A program made the translations under genes and the position numbers. From Verrucomicrobiota bacterium (GTDB lineage: Bacteria > Verrucomicrobiota > Verrucomicrobiia > Limisphaerales > AV2): a DNA stretch of 35,382 bases. The stretch lies in NCBI GenBank assembly GCA_003218515.1, contig QHNT01000152.1:1-35382 (forward strand), in the 5' to 3' direction. This document shows, one piece after another, positions 1 to 7,458 of the stretch (position 1 is the first letter of the stretch; each line of letters opens with the position of its first letter). The notes under the pieces were generated by a model, which saw only the letters and a program-made list of their open reading frames with translations, searched no databases and had not been told where the DNA came from.

Positions 1-1
1 C

Positions 2-340
2 TTCGACGAGATCAACGTGCACCAACCTGACCTGGTGTTTGTCTCGAAGAAAAACCAGTCCATTCTCACCTACGCCGGTGCGGAAGGCGCGCCGGATTTC
101 ATTGTGGAAATCCTTTCGCCGAAAACGGCCGGGCTGGACAAGAAGCCCAAGCGGCGGGTATTTGCGCGCTGCGGCGTCAAGGAGCTGTGGCTCATTGATC
201 CCGACGCGAAGCTCGTGCACGTCTATTTTCTCCAGAAGGACACCGAGCATTCTGCCGTGACTTACCAGGAGAAGGACACGTTTGCGTCGCCGCACTTTCC
301 CGGACTGAGGATCAAAGGAGCGACGATTTTCAAAAGGTAG
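2..340 (+). CDS. Uma2-family (DUF820) restriction-endonuclease-fold protein, 3' part
   Basis: The reading frame is open from base 2, so the 5' end of the gene lies outside the window; the GTG at 17 is only an internal codon. What remains is about 112 residues. Visible family marks are PDLVFVS near the start, then PDFIVEILSP, a lysine-rich stretch (KKPKRR), and the strand ELWLIDPD. In Uma2/DUF820 proteins the first Asp, the Glu of VEILSP and a following Lys form a PD-(D/E)XK-like site. The biochemical role of the family is not settled; such genes are scattered in many copies in Cyanobacteria, Planctomycetes and Verrucomicrobia. The gene ends normally with TAG and is followed by a repeat-rich gap. 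Family assignment is fairly sure; function is unknown. Confidence 0.8.
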   Translation, partial: FDEINVHQPDLVFVSKKNQSILTYAGAEGAPDFIVEILSPKTAGLDKKPKRRVFARCGVKELWLIDPDAKLVHVYFLQKDTEHSAVTYQEKDTFASPHFPGLRIKGATIFKR

Positions 341-401
341 CCTCGCGGCACGCCGCCCAGATTTTTCTGGCTATTCCGAAACGAGTGTGAGATGACGCTC
401 G

Positions 402-434
402 CCCTCACCCCGTCCCTCTCCCCCCAGGAGAGGG
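402..434. repeat. CCCTCACCC-type hairpin, short copy
   Basis: A CCCTCACCCC motif at 402-411 is followed by a hairpin with arms CCCTCTCC (414-421) and GGAGAGGG (427-434) and a five-base loop. The right-hand outer GGGTGAGGG arm seen in the two other copies is missing here, so this looks like a half or decayed copy of the element found at 605-672 and 27525-27585. Confidence 0.75.
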
Positions 435-604
435 AGAATCGTGCGCCGCACGTTCGCCGGCTTTCATGCGCCGGGTTGCGACTCCGCTGCTTGCGGACCG
501 CAGAAAAGCTGTCAAAACAAATTTCCAAAATAGTAAAGGCCCCGTGTGGCGGCCAACCACGAAGCGGTTGGTCATGCTCGAAACGATGGTCGAATGTCCA
601 ACGG

Positions 605-672
605 CTCCCCTCACCCTTCCCTCTCCCCTCATCCGATGAGGGGAGAGGGTGGCTTTAGCCGGGTGAGGGGAG
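605..672. repeat. CCCTCACCC-type nested palindrome, full copy
   Basis: Two nested inverted repeats are seen. The outer arms are CTCCCCTCACCC (605-616) and its exact complement (661-672). The inner arms are 15 bp each (619-633 and 635-649) around a single base. The 11 bp between inner and outer right arms are asymmetric. The same architecture, with the same outer and inner words, occurs at 27525-27585, about 27 kb away. It resembles a REP-type or small non-autonomous mobile palindrome. It lies 36 bp beyond the recN stop codon. Confidence 0.85.
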
Positions 673-707
673 TGCCCGCGTCAGGCAACGCGCATGCGAC
701 CAAAGAG

Positions 708-2244
708 TCACGGGCTGGGTTCGGCGACGTCGTCCTTCAAAAGCGCCTCGGCGTGTTTGCGGGCGGCGTCGGATTGGCCGCCAAGCATCCGAGCCAACTC
801 GGTCACACGCTCCTTGCTTTCGAGGAGACGGATGTTCGTGACCGTGCGGAGAAGTTTCGTTTCTTTGGTGACGACGTAGTGCGCCGAGGCGCAGGCGGCG
901 ACCGGCGCGAGATGCGTGATACAAACGACCTGTCGGTGCTCCCCGAGCCGGCGCATCTTGTCGCCGACGGCATTGGCCGTTTCGCCGCCGACGTTGGCGT
1001 CCACCTCATCGAAGACGAGCACGGGAATGTCGTCCTGGGCGGCGAGCACGGTTTTCAACGCCAACATGACGCGGGCGATTTCGCCTGAAGAAGCGATGGC
1101 GCGAAGCGGGCGGGCCGGTTCGCCGGGGTTGGGAGCGAACTGGAATTGGACCTGGTCAAAACCAGTCGATTGCGGAGTACAGAGTGCTGAGTGCGGAGCG
1201 CCAACGGCCACATCGAAGTGGCTCTGCTTGAAGCCGAGGTCAGCAAGTTGTTTGTCCACGGTCCTGCTGAGTTTCGGAATGAGCTTGCGGCGTCGCGCGG
1301 AGAGTTCCTCACCGACGCGCTTGAGTTCGGCGTGGGTTTTCCTGAGTCCGGAGTTGATCCGCTCCAGTTCGGCGTCGCGTTGTTCGAGGCTTTGCAGTTT
1401 CTGCCGAGCCTGTTCGCCGGATTCAATGACATCGGCCACGGTCGCGCCGTATTTGCGCCGGAGCGATTGAATGAGATTGAGCCGTTCTTCGAGCGATTGC
1501 AGGCGGGCCGGGTCGCTGTCCAGCTTGTCGGCATAGTGCGAAAGGTCGCTCTGCAGGTCGCGGAGAAAGGAGAGCGCCTGTTCGTGCAGCGAGAGCAGGC
1601 AAACGGCGTCGGGATCGAGCCGCTTCAACTCCTGCAGCGCACGGCCCAGCGCGCCGGCCTGGGCGGCGAGTGAACTCTCGTCTTCGCTCAGCAATCGCAA
1701 GGCGCCCTGGCTCAGTTCGAGCAGTTTGGCGGCGTTGCTGGCCAGGCGGTGCTCCCGTTCGAGTTCCGCTTCCTCGCCGGGGCGAAGGCTGGCGGCGGCG
1801 ATTTCGCTGACTTTTGGCGGAATGCAGCAACGATTGATGATCGTGCGGGCCGTGGATGTCCACGAGCCATTCGCCGAGCGCGGCGAGCACGTTGAGCGTC
1901 GTGGGCGAGCCGTTGACGAACTGGCGGTTGGTGCCGTTCGCGGTGAAAGTGCGTTTGAGCACGAGCTGATTGTTTTCGCACGGCTCCAGCCCGGTCTCTG
2001 CGAGAAAAGCTTTGAGCGGCGCGCGGAGTCCGGAGATGTCAAAGATTGCTTCCACCGTGCAACTGTCGCTGCCGCCGCGGATGAGCGTGCGGTCGGCGCG
2101 CTCGCCCAGCACAAGATTGAGGGCGCCGATGAGAATGGATTTCCCGGCGCCGGTTTCGCCGGTGACGGCGTTGTAGCCAGGATGAAGCTCGAGCGTCAGG
2201 TCAGCGACCAGGGCGAGGTTCTTGATGCGCAGCGTCGTCAGCAC
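708..2244 (-). pseudogene. recN: DNA repair ATPase RecN, interrupted by internal deletion and frame change
   Basis: RecN is an SMC-like ATPase of double-strand-break repair. The N-terminal part is read in one frame from a GTG at 2244 (residues LRIKNLALV, then Walker A GETGAGKS at about residues 29-36) to the HSAK codons ending at 1813. The rest continues in a second frame from 1811 (VSEIAAASL, then LRPGEEAELE) to the stop at 708, with the ABC signature SSGEIARVM, Walker B VLVFDEVDANVGG and the THLAPVA switch. RecN proteins normally carry about 50 residues of coiled-coil arm between these two points; E. coli RecN has 553 residues, here 144 plus 367 remain. The simplest reading is one deletion whose length is not a multiple of three. 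Either the gene is dead in this strain or the assembly lost bases. A heptad array also sits inside the C-terminal half. Confidence 0.85.
1174..1201. repeat. Four 7-bp tandem units inside recN
   Basis: Four consecutive heptamers read GGAGTAC, AGAGTGC, TGAGTGC and GGAGCGC, consensus NGAGTRC. The array lies inside the recN frame, just before the conserved segment FAPNPGEP, and encodes the odd residues APHSALCTPQ, which do not look like RecN core sequence. It belongs to the same style of degenerate 7-bp array seen between genes at 18521-18555 and 21574-21601. Confidence 0.7.
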
Positions 2245-2355
2245 CGCAAAAGTGTTCGCGTTGAATGTGGCGATTATGTTATCGTTCGGCAAAAGATTTT
2301 TGGCAGAATTGACATAGCAAACGGAACAAAAATATGAATCCTGTCTCAGTCCAAT

Positions 2356-2437
2356 CACGAATAGACACGAATGAGCACGAATCGAAATCCCAGCGAGGCG
2401 GAACCGTGTCATTCGCGCGTATTCGTGTTGAATCGTG
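2356..2437. repeat. Inverted pair of 10-bp-period arrays (CACGAAT / ATTCGTG)
   Basis: CACGAAT occurs at 2356, 2366 and 2376, exactly 10 bp apart. About 30 bp later the inverted word occurs, also at 10-bp steps, at 2411 (ATTCGCG), 2421 (ATTCGTG) and 2431 (AATCGTG). The whole is a degenerate inverted repeat in the 240-bp gap between the divergent recN and MBL genes. It may fold as an imperfect hairpin. Any promoter for either gene would have to lie in or beside it. Confidence 0.75.
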
Positions 2438-2485
2438 GTTTCTTAACGCCTCGTTGCGGCTTTGTTGATTTCGTTGGGAATTCCA

Positions 2486-3271
2486 ATGGCTTTCACCTTC
2501 ATTTTCCTCGGTTCGGGAACATCGCAGGGCGTCCCGGTCATCGGCAAGGAATACCCGCCGGAATTTCTGGCCAATCCGAAAAATCACCGGATGCGCCCCT
2601 CCGTCTTTGTGGCGACGGAAAAGGCAAGGATTATTGTCGATACGACTCCGGAGTTTCGCGTCCAGTGTTTGCGCGAAAAAATCAACTGGCTTGATGCGGT
2701 GATTTTCACCCACTCGCATGCCGACCACATCATGGGGCTGGATGATTGCCGGCGGTTTTGCGATCTACGGGGCGGCGGCCTGCCGATTTACGCCAGCCCG
2801 GCGACGATGCGGGACCTGAAACGCGTCTTCGCGTACGCTTTTCACGACGGTCCGTGGCCGAAAGGATATTTCATTCCCGAACCGCACGTGATCGACGGGC
2901 CGTTTGTGGTTGGCGATCTGGAAATCAGGCCCTTACCGCTGCCGCATGGCTCAATGGCGGTGAACGGCTATCTGTTCGCGCAGGGCGGCAGAAAGCGGCT
3001 GGCCTATTTGAGCGATTGCAAGGAAGTGCCAGTGGAACTTCTGGAACAAGTGCGCGGCGCGGAAGCAGTCGTGTTGGACGCGCTGCGGCGCAAGCCGCAC
3101 CCCACGCACATGTGTCTGGACGAGGCTCTGACCACGGCGCGGCGGATCGGCGCGCCGCGGACTTATTTCACGCACCTGACGCATGATTACGACCACGACG
3201 TGGACCAGGCGGAAATGCCCGCCGGCATTCAACTGGCTTATGACGGGCTCAAAGTCAATTGTCAGACCTGA
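2486..3271 (+). CDS. MBL-fold metallo-hydrolase (PhnP-like)
   Basis: A 261-residue protein of the metallo-beta-lactamase fold. The N-terminus [14 protein letters not shown] is the typical opening of the PhnP/phosphodiesterase-like branch. The metal site is visible as [13 protein letters not shown] (HxHxDH), followed by a later His in LPLPHGS, the Asp of YLSDCKE, and a C-terminal His in [11 protein letters not shown]. These proteins usually cleave phosphodiester bonds in nucleotides or phosphonate intermediates; no phn genes are nearby, so the substrate is open. ATG at 2486 is chosen because the strand FTFIFLGSG begins right after it; an in-frame TTG at 2462 would add eight residues without similarity. 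A GGGA motif lies eight bases upstream. The next gene begins 27 bp downstream on the same strand, suggesting co-transcription. Confidence 0.9.
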   Translation: MAFTFIFLGSGTSQGVPVIGKEYPPEFLANPKNHRMRPSVFVATEKARIIVDTTPEFRVQCLREKINWLDAVIFTHSHADHIMGLDDCRRFCDLRGGGLPIYASPATMRDLKRVFAYAFHDGPWPKGYFIPEPHVIDGPFVVGDLEIRPLPLPHGSMAVNGYLFAQGGRKRLAYLSDCKEVPVELLEQVRGAEAVVLDALRRKPHPTHMCLDEALTTARRIGAPRTYFTHLTHDYDHDVDQAEMPAGIQLAYDGLKVNCQT

Positions 3272-3298
3272 GGCGTGTGCGTGAAGGTGACGATGCGA

Positions 3299-4996
3299 AT
3301 GGTGAGAATGAAGATTCTTTGGAGTTGCTGTGCCGCAACGGCAGGGCTCTGTTCGACTTCGCTCGCGGCGGGACAAGGGGACGAGGTGGTGGTGATTTAC
3401 AACAGCCAGTTGCCGGAGTCGAAGGAACTGGCCTTCTATTACGCCCAACGCCGCGAGGTGCCGACGAACCAGGTCCTGGGCTTCGACCTGCCAACCGCGG
3501 AAGCGATCACGCGCGCGGAATTCCGTGACCAGTTGCAGAAGCCTTTGCTGAAGGCGTTGGAGCGCCAGAGACTGATAAGGACCCAACCGGAAATTATTCC
3601 AGCGACACGCGACAGAACCGGCGACGCGTTTCAAAAGGTCATCGACGCCAGAATTCGTTACGCGACTGTTTGCTACGGTGTTCCGGTGAAGATCTTGAAC
3701 GATCCCAACCTCAGCGAACCGGGCGCTGAAAAACTCCGCGTTGAGCTGCGCCGAAACGACGCGGCGTTGGACAGCGAACTGGCGGCGCTGCCTTTGTTGC
3801 TGCGAAACCTTCCGCTAACCAGCCCCGCGCGTAATCCGGTTTACGGCGTTACGAACGCGGCGCGGATCCACCCGACAAACGGGGTGTTGGTCGTGGCGCG
3901 TCTCGACGGGCCGAGCGTGGAGATCGCGCGCGGCCTGGTGGACAAGGCGATAGAGGCCGAGACGAATGGTCTGTGGGGCCGGGCCTATTTCGATCAACGG
4001 GGACTTACCAATGGCAATTACAAGCTGGGTGACGATTGGATTCGCGGCGCGGCGGAAATGGTCAGGCGATTGGGCTTTGAGACGGTTGTTGACGATAAGC
4101 CAGACACTTTTTCCGCGGCGTTCCCGATGAGCCAGATCGCGTTTTACGCCGGCTGGTATGACGGACAATTTTCCGGACCGTTCACGGTATCGAAGGTGGA
4201 ATTCATGCCGGGAGCCGTGGCCTATCATCTGCATTCGTTCAGCGCGCATGTCCTGCGGACGCCCGATCAATACTGGGTCGGGCCGTTGCTGGCCAAAGGA
4301 GCGACGGCGACCATCGGCTACGTGGAGGAACCATATTTGGAGGGGACGATTAACGTTGCCGCGTTCTTTGCGGACTTCACCGCATTGGGCTTCAATTTCG
4401 GCGAGGCGGCCTACGCGGCGCAGCCATCCATTTCCTGGCAGACGACCGTGGTGGGGGACCCGCTCTATCGGCCGTTTGGCCGGAAGAATCCAGCCGACCA
4501 TTTTGGCAAGCGGTTGCAGGAGTTGCACGGCGAATTGCTCGCGCGGAAGAGCAAATTGATCGAGTGGTCTCATCTGCAGGTAGTGAACCTGAACCTCGCG
4601 CAAGGCTATTCGGTTTCCGACATGATTGGCTACCTGGAGCAGGAGCCGACGACAAGGAAAAGCGCGGTGTTGCAGGAAAAGCTGGGAGACATTTTCTACT
4701 CGCGAGGAAAGCTGGCCGACGCCATTGACGCTTACGGCAAGGCGCTGAAGCTGGAGATGACACCGCAACAGCGCATCCGGGTGATGTTGGGCCAGGCGGA
4801 ACTGCTCGCGCTTTACACGAAGCGACAACAAGCTTTGGATAAGTATCAGGAATTTCTGAAGGAATTCACGAATTACCCCGCTTTGTTGAGCCTCTACCAG
4901 AAGATGCTGCCGCTGGCGCAAGACCTGAACCAGACGACCGAGGTGGTAAGAATCGAAAAAGAGATCGAGCGCCTCTCGCCGCACCCGGAAAAATGA
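3299..4996 (+). CDS. Secreted TIGR03790-family protein with C-terminal TPR repeats
   Basis: A 565-residue exported protein. The N-terminus MVRMKILW followed by a hydrophobic, Ala/Cys-rich stretch and SLAAGQ is a signal peptide. Residues from about 30 (VVVIYNSQLPESKELAFYY, then REVPTNQVLGFDLP) match the TIGR03790 family, known mainly from Verrucomicrobia, Planctomycetes and Acidobacteria and of unknown function. The middle holds YGVPVKI, LDSELAALPLLL, VARLDGPS and YFDQRG, all usual for the family, and WQTTVVGDPLYRPF closes the domain. The last 130 residues contain at least one clear TPR unit (LGDIFYSRGKLADAIDAYGKAL). In-frame starts exist at 3275 (GTG), 3293, 3299 and 3308; 3299 has a GAAGGTGA ribosome site at the best distance. 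A hairpin follows the stop. Role is unknown; a periplasmic or surface function is inferred. Confidence 0.85.
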   Translation: MVRMKILWSCCAATAGLCSTSLAAGQGDEVVVIYNSQLPESKELAFYYAQRREVPTNQVLGFDLPTAEAITRAEFRDQLQKPLLKALERQRLIRTQPEIIPATRDRTGDAFQKVIDARIRYATVCYGVPVKILNDPNLSEPGAEKLRVELRRNDAALDSELAALPLLLRNLPLTSPARNPVYGVTNAARIHPTNGVLVVARLDGPSVEIARGLVDKAIEAETNGLWGRAYFDQRGLTNGNYKLGDDWIRGAAEMVRRLGFETVVDDKPDTFSAAFPMSQIAFYAGWYDGQFSGPFTVSKVEFMPGAVAYHLHSFSAHVLRTPDQYWVGPLLAKGATATIGYVEEPYLEGTINVAAFFADFTALGFNFGEAAYAAQPSISWQTTVVGDPLYRPFGRKNPADHFGKRLQELHGELLARKSKLIEWSHLQVVNLNLAQGYSVSDMIGYLEQEPTTRKSAVLQEKLGDIFYSRGKLADAIDAYGKALKLEMTPQQRIRVMLGQAELLALYTKRQQALDKYQEFLKEFTNYPALLSLYQKMLPLAQDLNQTTEVVRIEKEIERLSPHPEK

Positions 4997-4999
4997 AAG

Positions 5000-5019
5000 A
5001 GCGCGGCCTGGACCGCGCT
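5000..5019 (+). terminator. Possible hairpin terminator after the TIGR03790 gene
   Basis: Arms AGCGCGG (5000-5006) and CCGCGCT (5013-5019) with a six-base loop begin four bases after the stop codon. Only a weak TTG run follows, so it is a hairpin in the right place rather than a proven intrinsic terminator. Confidence 0.45.
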
Positions 5020-5054
5020 TGTTCGCAACGCCTTCGGGCGGATCGTTTCGCTTA

Positions 5055-5328
5055 GTGGTCTATTTCATAAATACGCACACGTTCGCGGCAATGGATTTTG
5101 GGCCGAGGCTAGGCGCGCGCAACGAGCATATCGCGCAGTGGATCTGTGAGGAGCGAGCAACGACGCCTCCGGCCAAAAGACATGACGCCCTCCGGGTTGC
5201 GCCCAATTTGGCCCGTGGCTTCGTTGCTCGGTTGGTCGAGTATCGCTGCGGATACACTCCCTCCCTCGCGCCTCGCCACGGGCCAAATTGGGCGCAACGA
5301 ACGTGTGCGTATTTATGAAATAGACCAC
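5055..5328. mobile_element. 274-bp MITE-like element with 31-bp terminal inverted repeats
   Basis: The ends are perfect inverted repeats of 31 bp: the left arm is 5055-5085, beginning GTGGTCTATTTCATAAATAC, and the right arm is 5298-5328. The palindrome continues inward imperfectly. A second, perfect inner inverted repeat pairs GCGCCCAATTTGGCCCGTGGC-like arms near 5210 and 5276-5296. TTA occurs immediately outside both ends (5052-5054 and 5329-5331), which reads as a 3-bp target duplication. There is no transposase: the short open frames on both strands are by-products of the palindrome. This is the structure of a miniature inverted-repeat transposable element moved in trans. Its right duplication is the stop codon of the neighbouring isomerase gene. 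Confidence 0.85.
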
Positions 5329-6360
5329 TTAGGCTCCCATTCCTTCCTCGAAGGAGCCGGCCGCCAGCGGGAAACAGAGATTGTCCCGCACGTATTGAAT
5401 GCCGTTGGCGCTGGTGGCATCGAGATCGCGATAGGCGCTCTCCGCTTCCACGACGAGCGGCGCGCTTTTCCTGTCCATCGCTTCGCAATAACGCTGCGGA
5501 TAGCCGATGCGCACCAGCAACTCGATGTAGCGCGTCAGGTTCAGGTCGCCGGACGGCAGATCGGTGAACTGCATCGCGCGCTTTTGCCAGGCGGACTCCA
5601 TCCTGCGCAGCGGCACGTCGGGACGAATAACGAAGTTCTTCACGTGACAGGCATAAACCCGCGGCCCGACTTTCAAGAAACGCGTCTCCCAGCTTTCGCC
5701 TTCCCAGCAGTGGGAGGGGTCGGCATTTACTCCAAGGCATTTGTCGCCGTCGCAAATTCCAACGAGCAGATTGAAATCGTCCGCGCACATGGCGGCGGTG
5801 CCGGGGTGAATCTCATGACAAAGATAAAGGCCAAGCCTGCTGGCGTGTTGGCGAAGCCTGGCGGTCTTTTTGACAAATCGGTCCTGGCCTTCCTGGATGA
5901 GATCGTAATCGCCGCCCGACCAGAAGCCCCACGGATAACCGGTCGCCAGTTCCCAGCCAAAAGCCGCGCCCCAAAACATCGGCACGACTTTGACGCCAAG
6001 CTCGGCGCACAAATCGAGCAGGCGCAACAGATAATCCTCGGCCCACTTCTCAATTTCACCCACTGATTTCTTCGCGATGTCGCCGGGAATGAACGGGCGG
6101 ATGGTCGGGGTGCCGGTCCAGGCCGTCGTGTGGACCCAGAACGGACAGTGGGCCGACACTCCGTCGAGATTCATCCTGGCCTTGGCGAAGGTGTCTGTGA
6201 TTTCCTTGGCGCTCTTGAGACCTTTGTCGGACTGGAGCATGTAGTTGGACGGCTGCGCGCCGGACGCGCCCGATTTTTTCGCGTATTCGAGGAATTGCGC
6301 TAGGTTTTTGGCGCCATGTTGCGCGCCTTCGACACTGGGATGGAAACGGGTCTGAGCCAT
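5329..6360 (-). CDS. Sugar phosphate isomerase/epimerase (xylose-isomerase-like TIM barrel)
   Basis: A 343-residue protein of the AP-endonuclease-2/xylose-isomerase-like TIM-barrel superfamily. Recognisable segments are VSAHCPFWV on strand 2-3, ELGVKVVPMFWG, then the metal-ligand-type segments YLCHEIHPGTA, GVNADPSHCWWEG-like (NADPSHCWEGE), VYACHVKNF and the closing VEAESAY. The Glu, Asp, His and Glu in these segments are the usual divalent-metal ligands. The family includes sugar isomerases, epimerases and myo-inositol enzymes; the exact substrate cannot be told from the sequence. No signal peptide is seen, so it is likely cytoplasmic. The stop codon TAA (5329-5331 on the plus strand TTA) is one copy of the target duplication of the adjacent MITE. 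It stands alone on this strand and is divergent from tatD. Confidence 0.82.
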   Translation of the reverse strand: MAQTRFHPSVEGAQHGAKNLAQFLEYAKKSGASGAQPSNYMLQSDKGLKSAKEITDTFAKARMNLDGVSAHCPFWVHTTAWTGTPTIRPFIPGDIAKKSVGEIEKWAEDYLLRLLDLCAELGVKVVPMFWGAAFGWELATGYPWGFWSGGDYDLIQEGQDRFVKKTARLRQHASRLGLYLCHEIHPGTAAMCADDFNLLVGICDGDKCLGVNADPSHCWEGESWETRFLKVGPRVYACHVKNFVIRPDVPLRRMESAWQKRAMQFTDLPSGDLNLTRYIELLVRIGYPQRYCEAMDRKSAPLVVEAESAYRDLDATSANGIQYVRDNLCFPLAAGSFEEGMGA

Positions 6361-6476
6361 AAATGGGGTGTGTTTGATTTTGGCGCTGAGAATTACCGGG
6401 CTCGGCCGCAGAAATCAATGGGAAAGCAGCCAATACAGATCGCGGATTGTGAATTGCCGGCTGCCGAGGCAAGGTG

Positions 6477-7343
6477 ATGACCGCACAGCAACAGGCAACC
6501 GACGGCGAACAACTGACTATGCCGGTTTTTTACGACACTCACGCTCACCTGGATTTTCCCGACTTCGCCGAGGACCTGCCCCAGGTGATCGAGCGCGCCA
6601 AGGCGGCGGGCATTATGAGAATCATTTCCATCGGCACGAATCTCGAGAGCAGCGTGCAGGCGGTGAAGCTGGCCGAGCGGTTTTCCAGTGTGTACGCTGC
6701 GGTCGGCTGGCATCCGTGCCATGCGCCGGAGGCGATGGAGGACGTGCGGCCGGCGCTGCGCGCGCTGGCGCGTCATCCCAAAGTCGTGGCCATTGGGGAG
6801 GTCGGTTTGGATTATCATCATTTGCCAGGGGAACAGCCGGGGCGTTCCGACGCTGACGATGGCCGGTACAAACAGAAGCAAGCCGCCATTTTCCGCCAGC
6901 AACTGGAAGTGGCTGCGGAATTTGGATTGAACTGTGTGGTCCACCAGCGGGACGCAATGGAGGAGGTGCTGGCGCAGATGCAGCCGTTGGCCGGCCAGGT
7001 ACGCGGCGTGTTTCATTGTTTTGTGAACCCTGCGGCGGACATGCGGCGGATTCTCGCGATGGGTTCACTCGTCAGCTTCACTGGCATCGTCACGTTCAAG
7101 AACGCGCAGGACGTTCGCGCGACCGTGGCGGCCACGCCGCTTGACCAATTGATGCTCGAAACTGATTGTCCGTATCTGGCGCCGATGCCGTATCGCGGCC
7201 AGCGATGCGAACCGGCTTATGTGAAGGAAATGGCTGAACTGGTGGCGCAGGTGAAAAGCTGTTCGCTGGAGGAATTGAGCCGGGCCACCTGTGCGACGGC
7301 TGGCGCATTCTTTCCGAAACTGGGCTCGCACCTGAACGGCTGA
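6477..7343 (+). CDS. TatD-family metal-dependent deoxyribonuclease
   Basis: A 288-residue TatD-type hydrolase. The family fold is an amidohydrolase-like TIM barrel that degrades DNA and takes part in DNA quality control. All metal ligands are visible: DTHAHLDF near the start, the Glu of AIGEVGLDYH, the His of VVHQRDA, the His of GVFHCF, and the Asp of LETDCPYLAPMPYRG. The length is slightly above the usual 255-265 because of a 14-residue N-terminal lead and a short insert around EQPGRSDADDGR. ATG at 6477 is preceded by a GAGG motif and is preferred; ATG at 6519 (MPVFYDTH) would give the usual family length but has no ribosome site. It is divergent from the isomerase gene. Which TatD paralogue (TatD or YcfH-like) is not decidable. 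Confidence 0.9.
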   Translation: MTAQQQATDGEQLTMPVFYDTHAHLDFPDFAEDLPQVIERAKAAGIMRIISIGTNLESSVQAVKLAERFSSVYAAVGWHPCHAPEAMEDVRPALRALARHPKVVAIGEVGLDYHHLPGEQPGRSDADDGRYKQKQAAIFRQQLEVAAEFGLNCVVHQRDAMEEVLAQMQPLAGQVRGVFHCFVNPAADMRRILAMGSLVSFTGIVTFKNAQDVRATVAATPLDQLMLETDCPYLAPMPYRGQRCEPAYVKEMAELVAQVKSCSLEELSRATCATAGAFFPKLGSHLNG

Positions 7344-7458
7344 GGGTTTCCACAACCGCCGGTCTGTTAACAAAATTTTTTCAGAAAATCGTCTTTCAAA
7401 AAGTCCTGCAATTGTGTTTAACCATACCTCGCGCCGAAAGTCTGACGCAGGAAAGATT

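Larger units (their letters stand above)
341..707. other. Gene-free stretch with two hairpin repeats
   Basis: This 367-bp gap lies between the convergent ends of the Uma2-like gene and recN. It holds two members of the CCCTCACCC hairpin family (414-434 and 605-672), described separately. The open frames that cross it have no recognisable domain and overlap the palindromes, so I do not call a gene here. The hairpins may also serve as transcription terminators for the two converging genes, but there is no T-tract to prove it. Confidence 0.7.

Noticed and set aside
546-1088. A 180-residue plus-strand frame over the recN 3' end
   Set aside because: It is antisense to the RecN ATPase domain and begins in a hairpin repeat; no family resemblance.
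5019-5318. Open frames of 87-99 residues on both strands inside the MITE
   Set aside because: They mirror each other because the element is palindromic, contain no known domain and lack ribosome sites; they are by-products of the inverted repeats.
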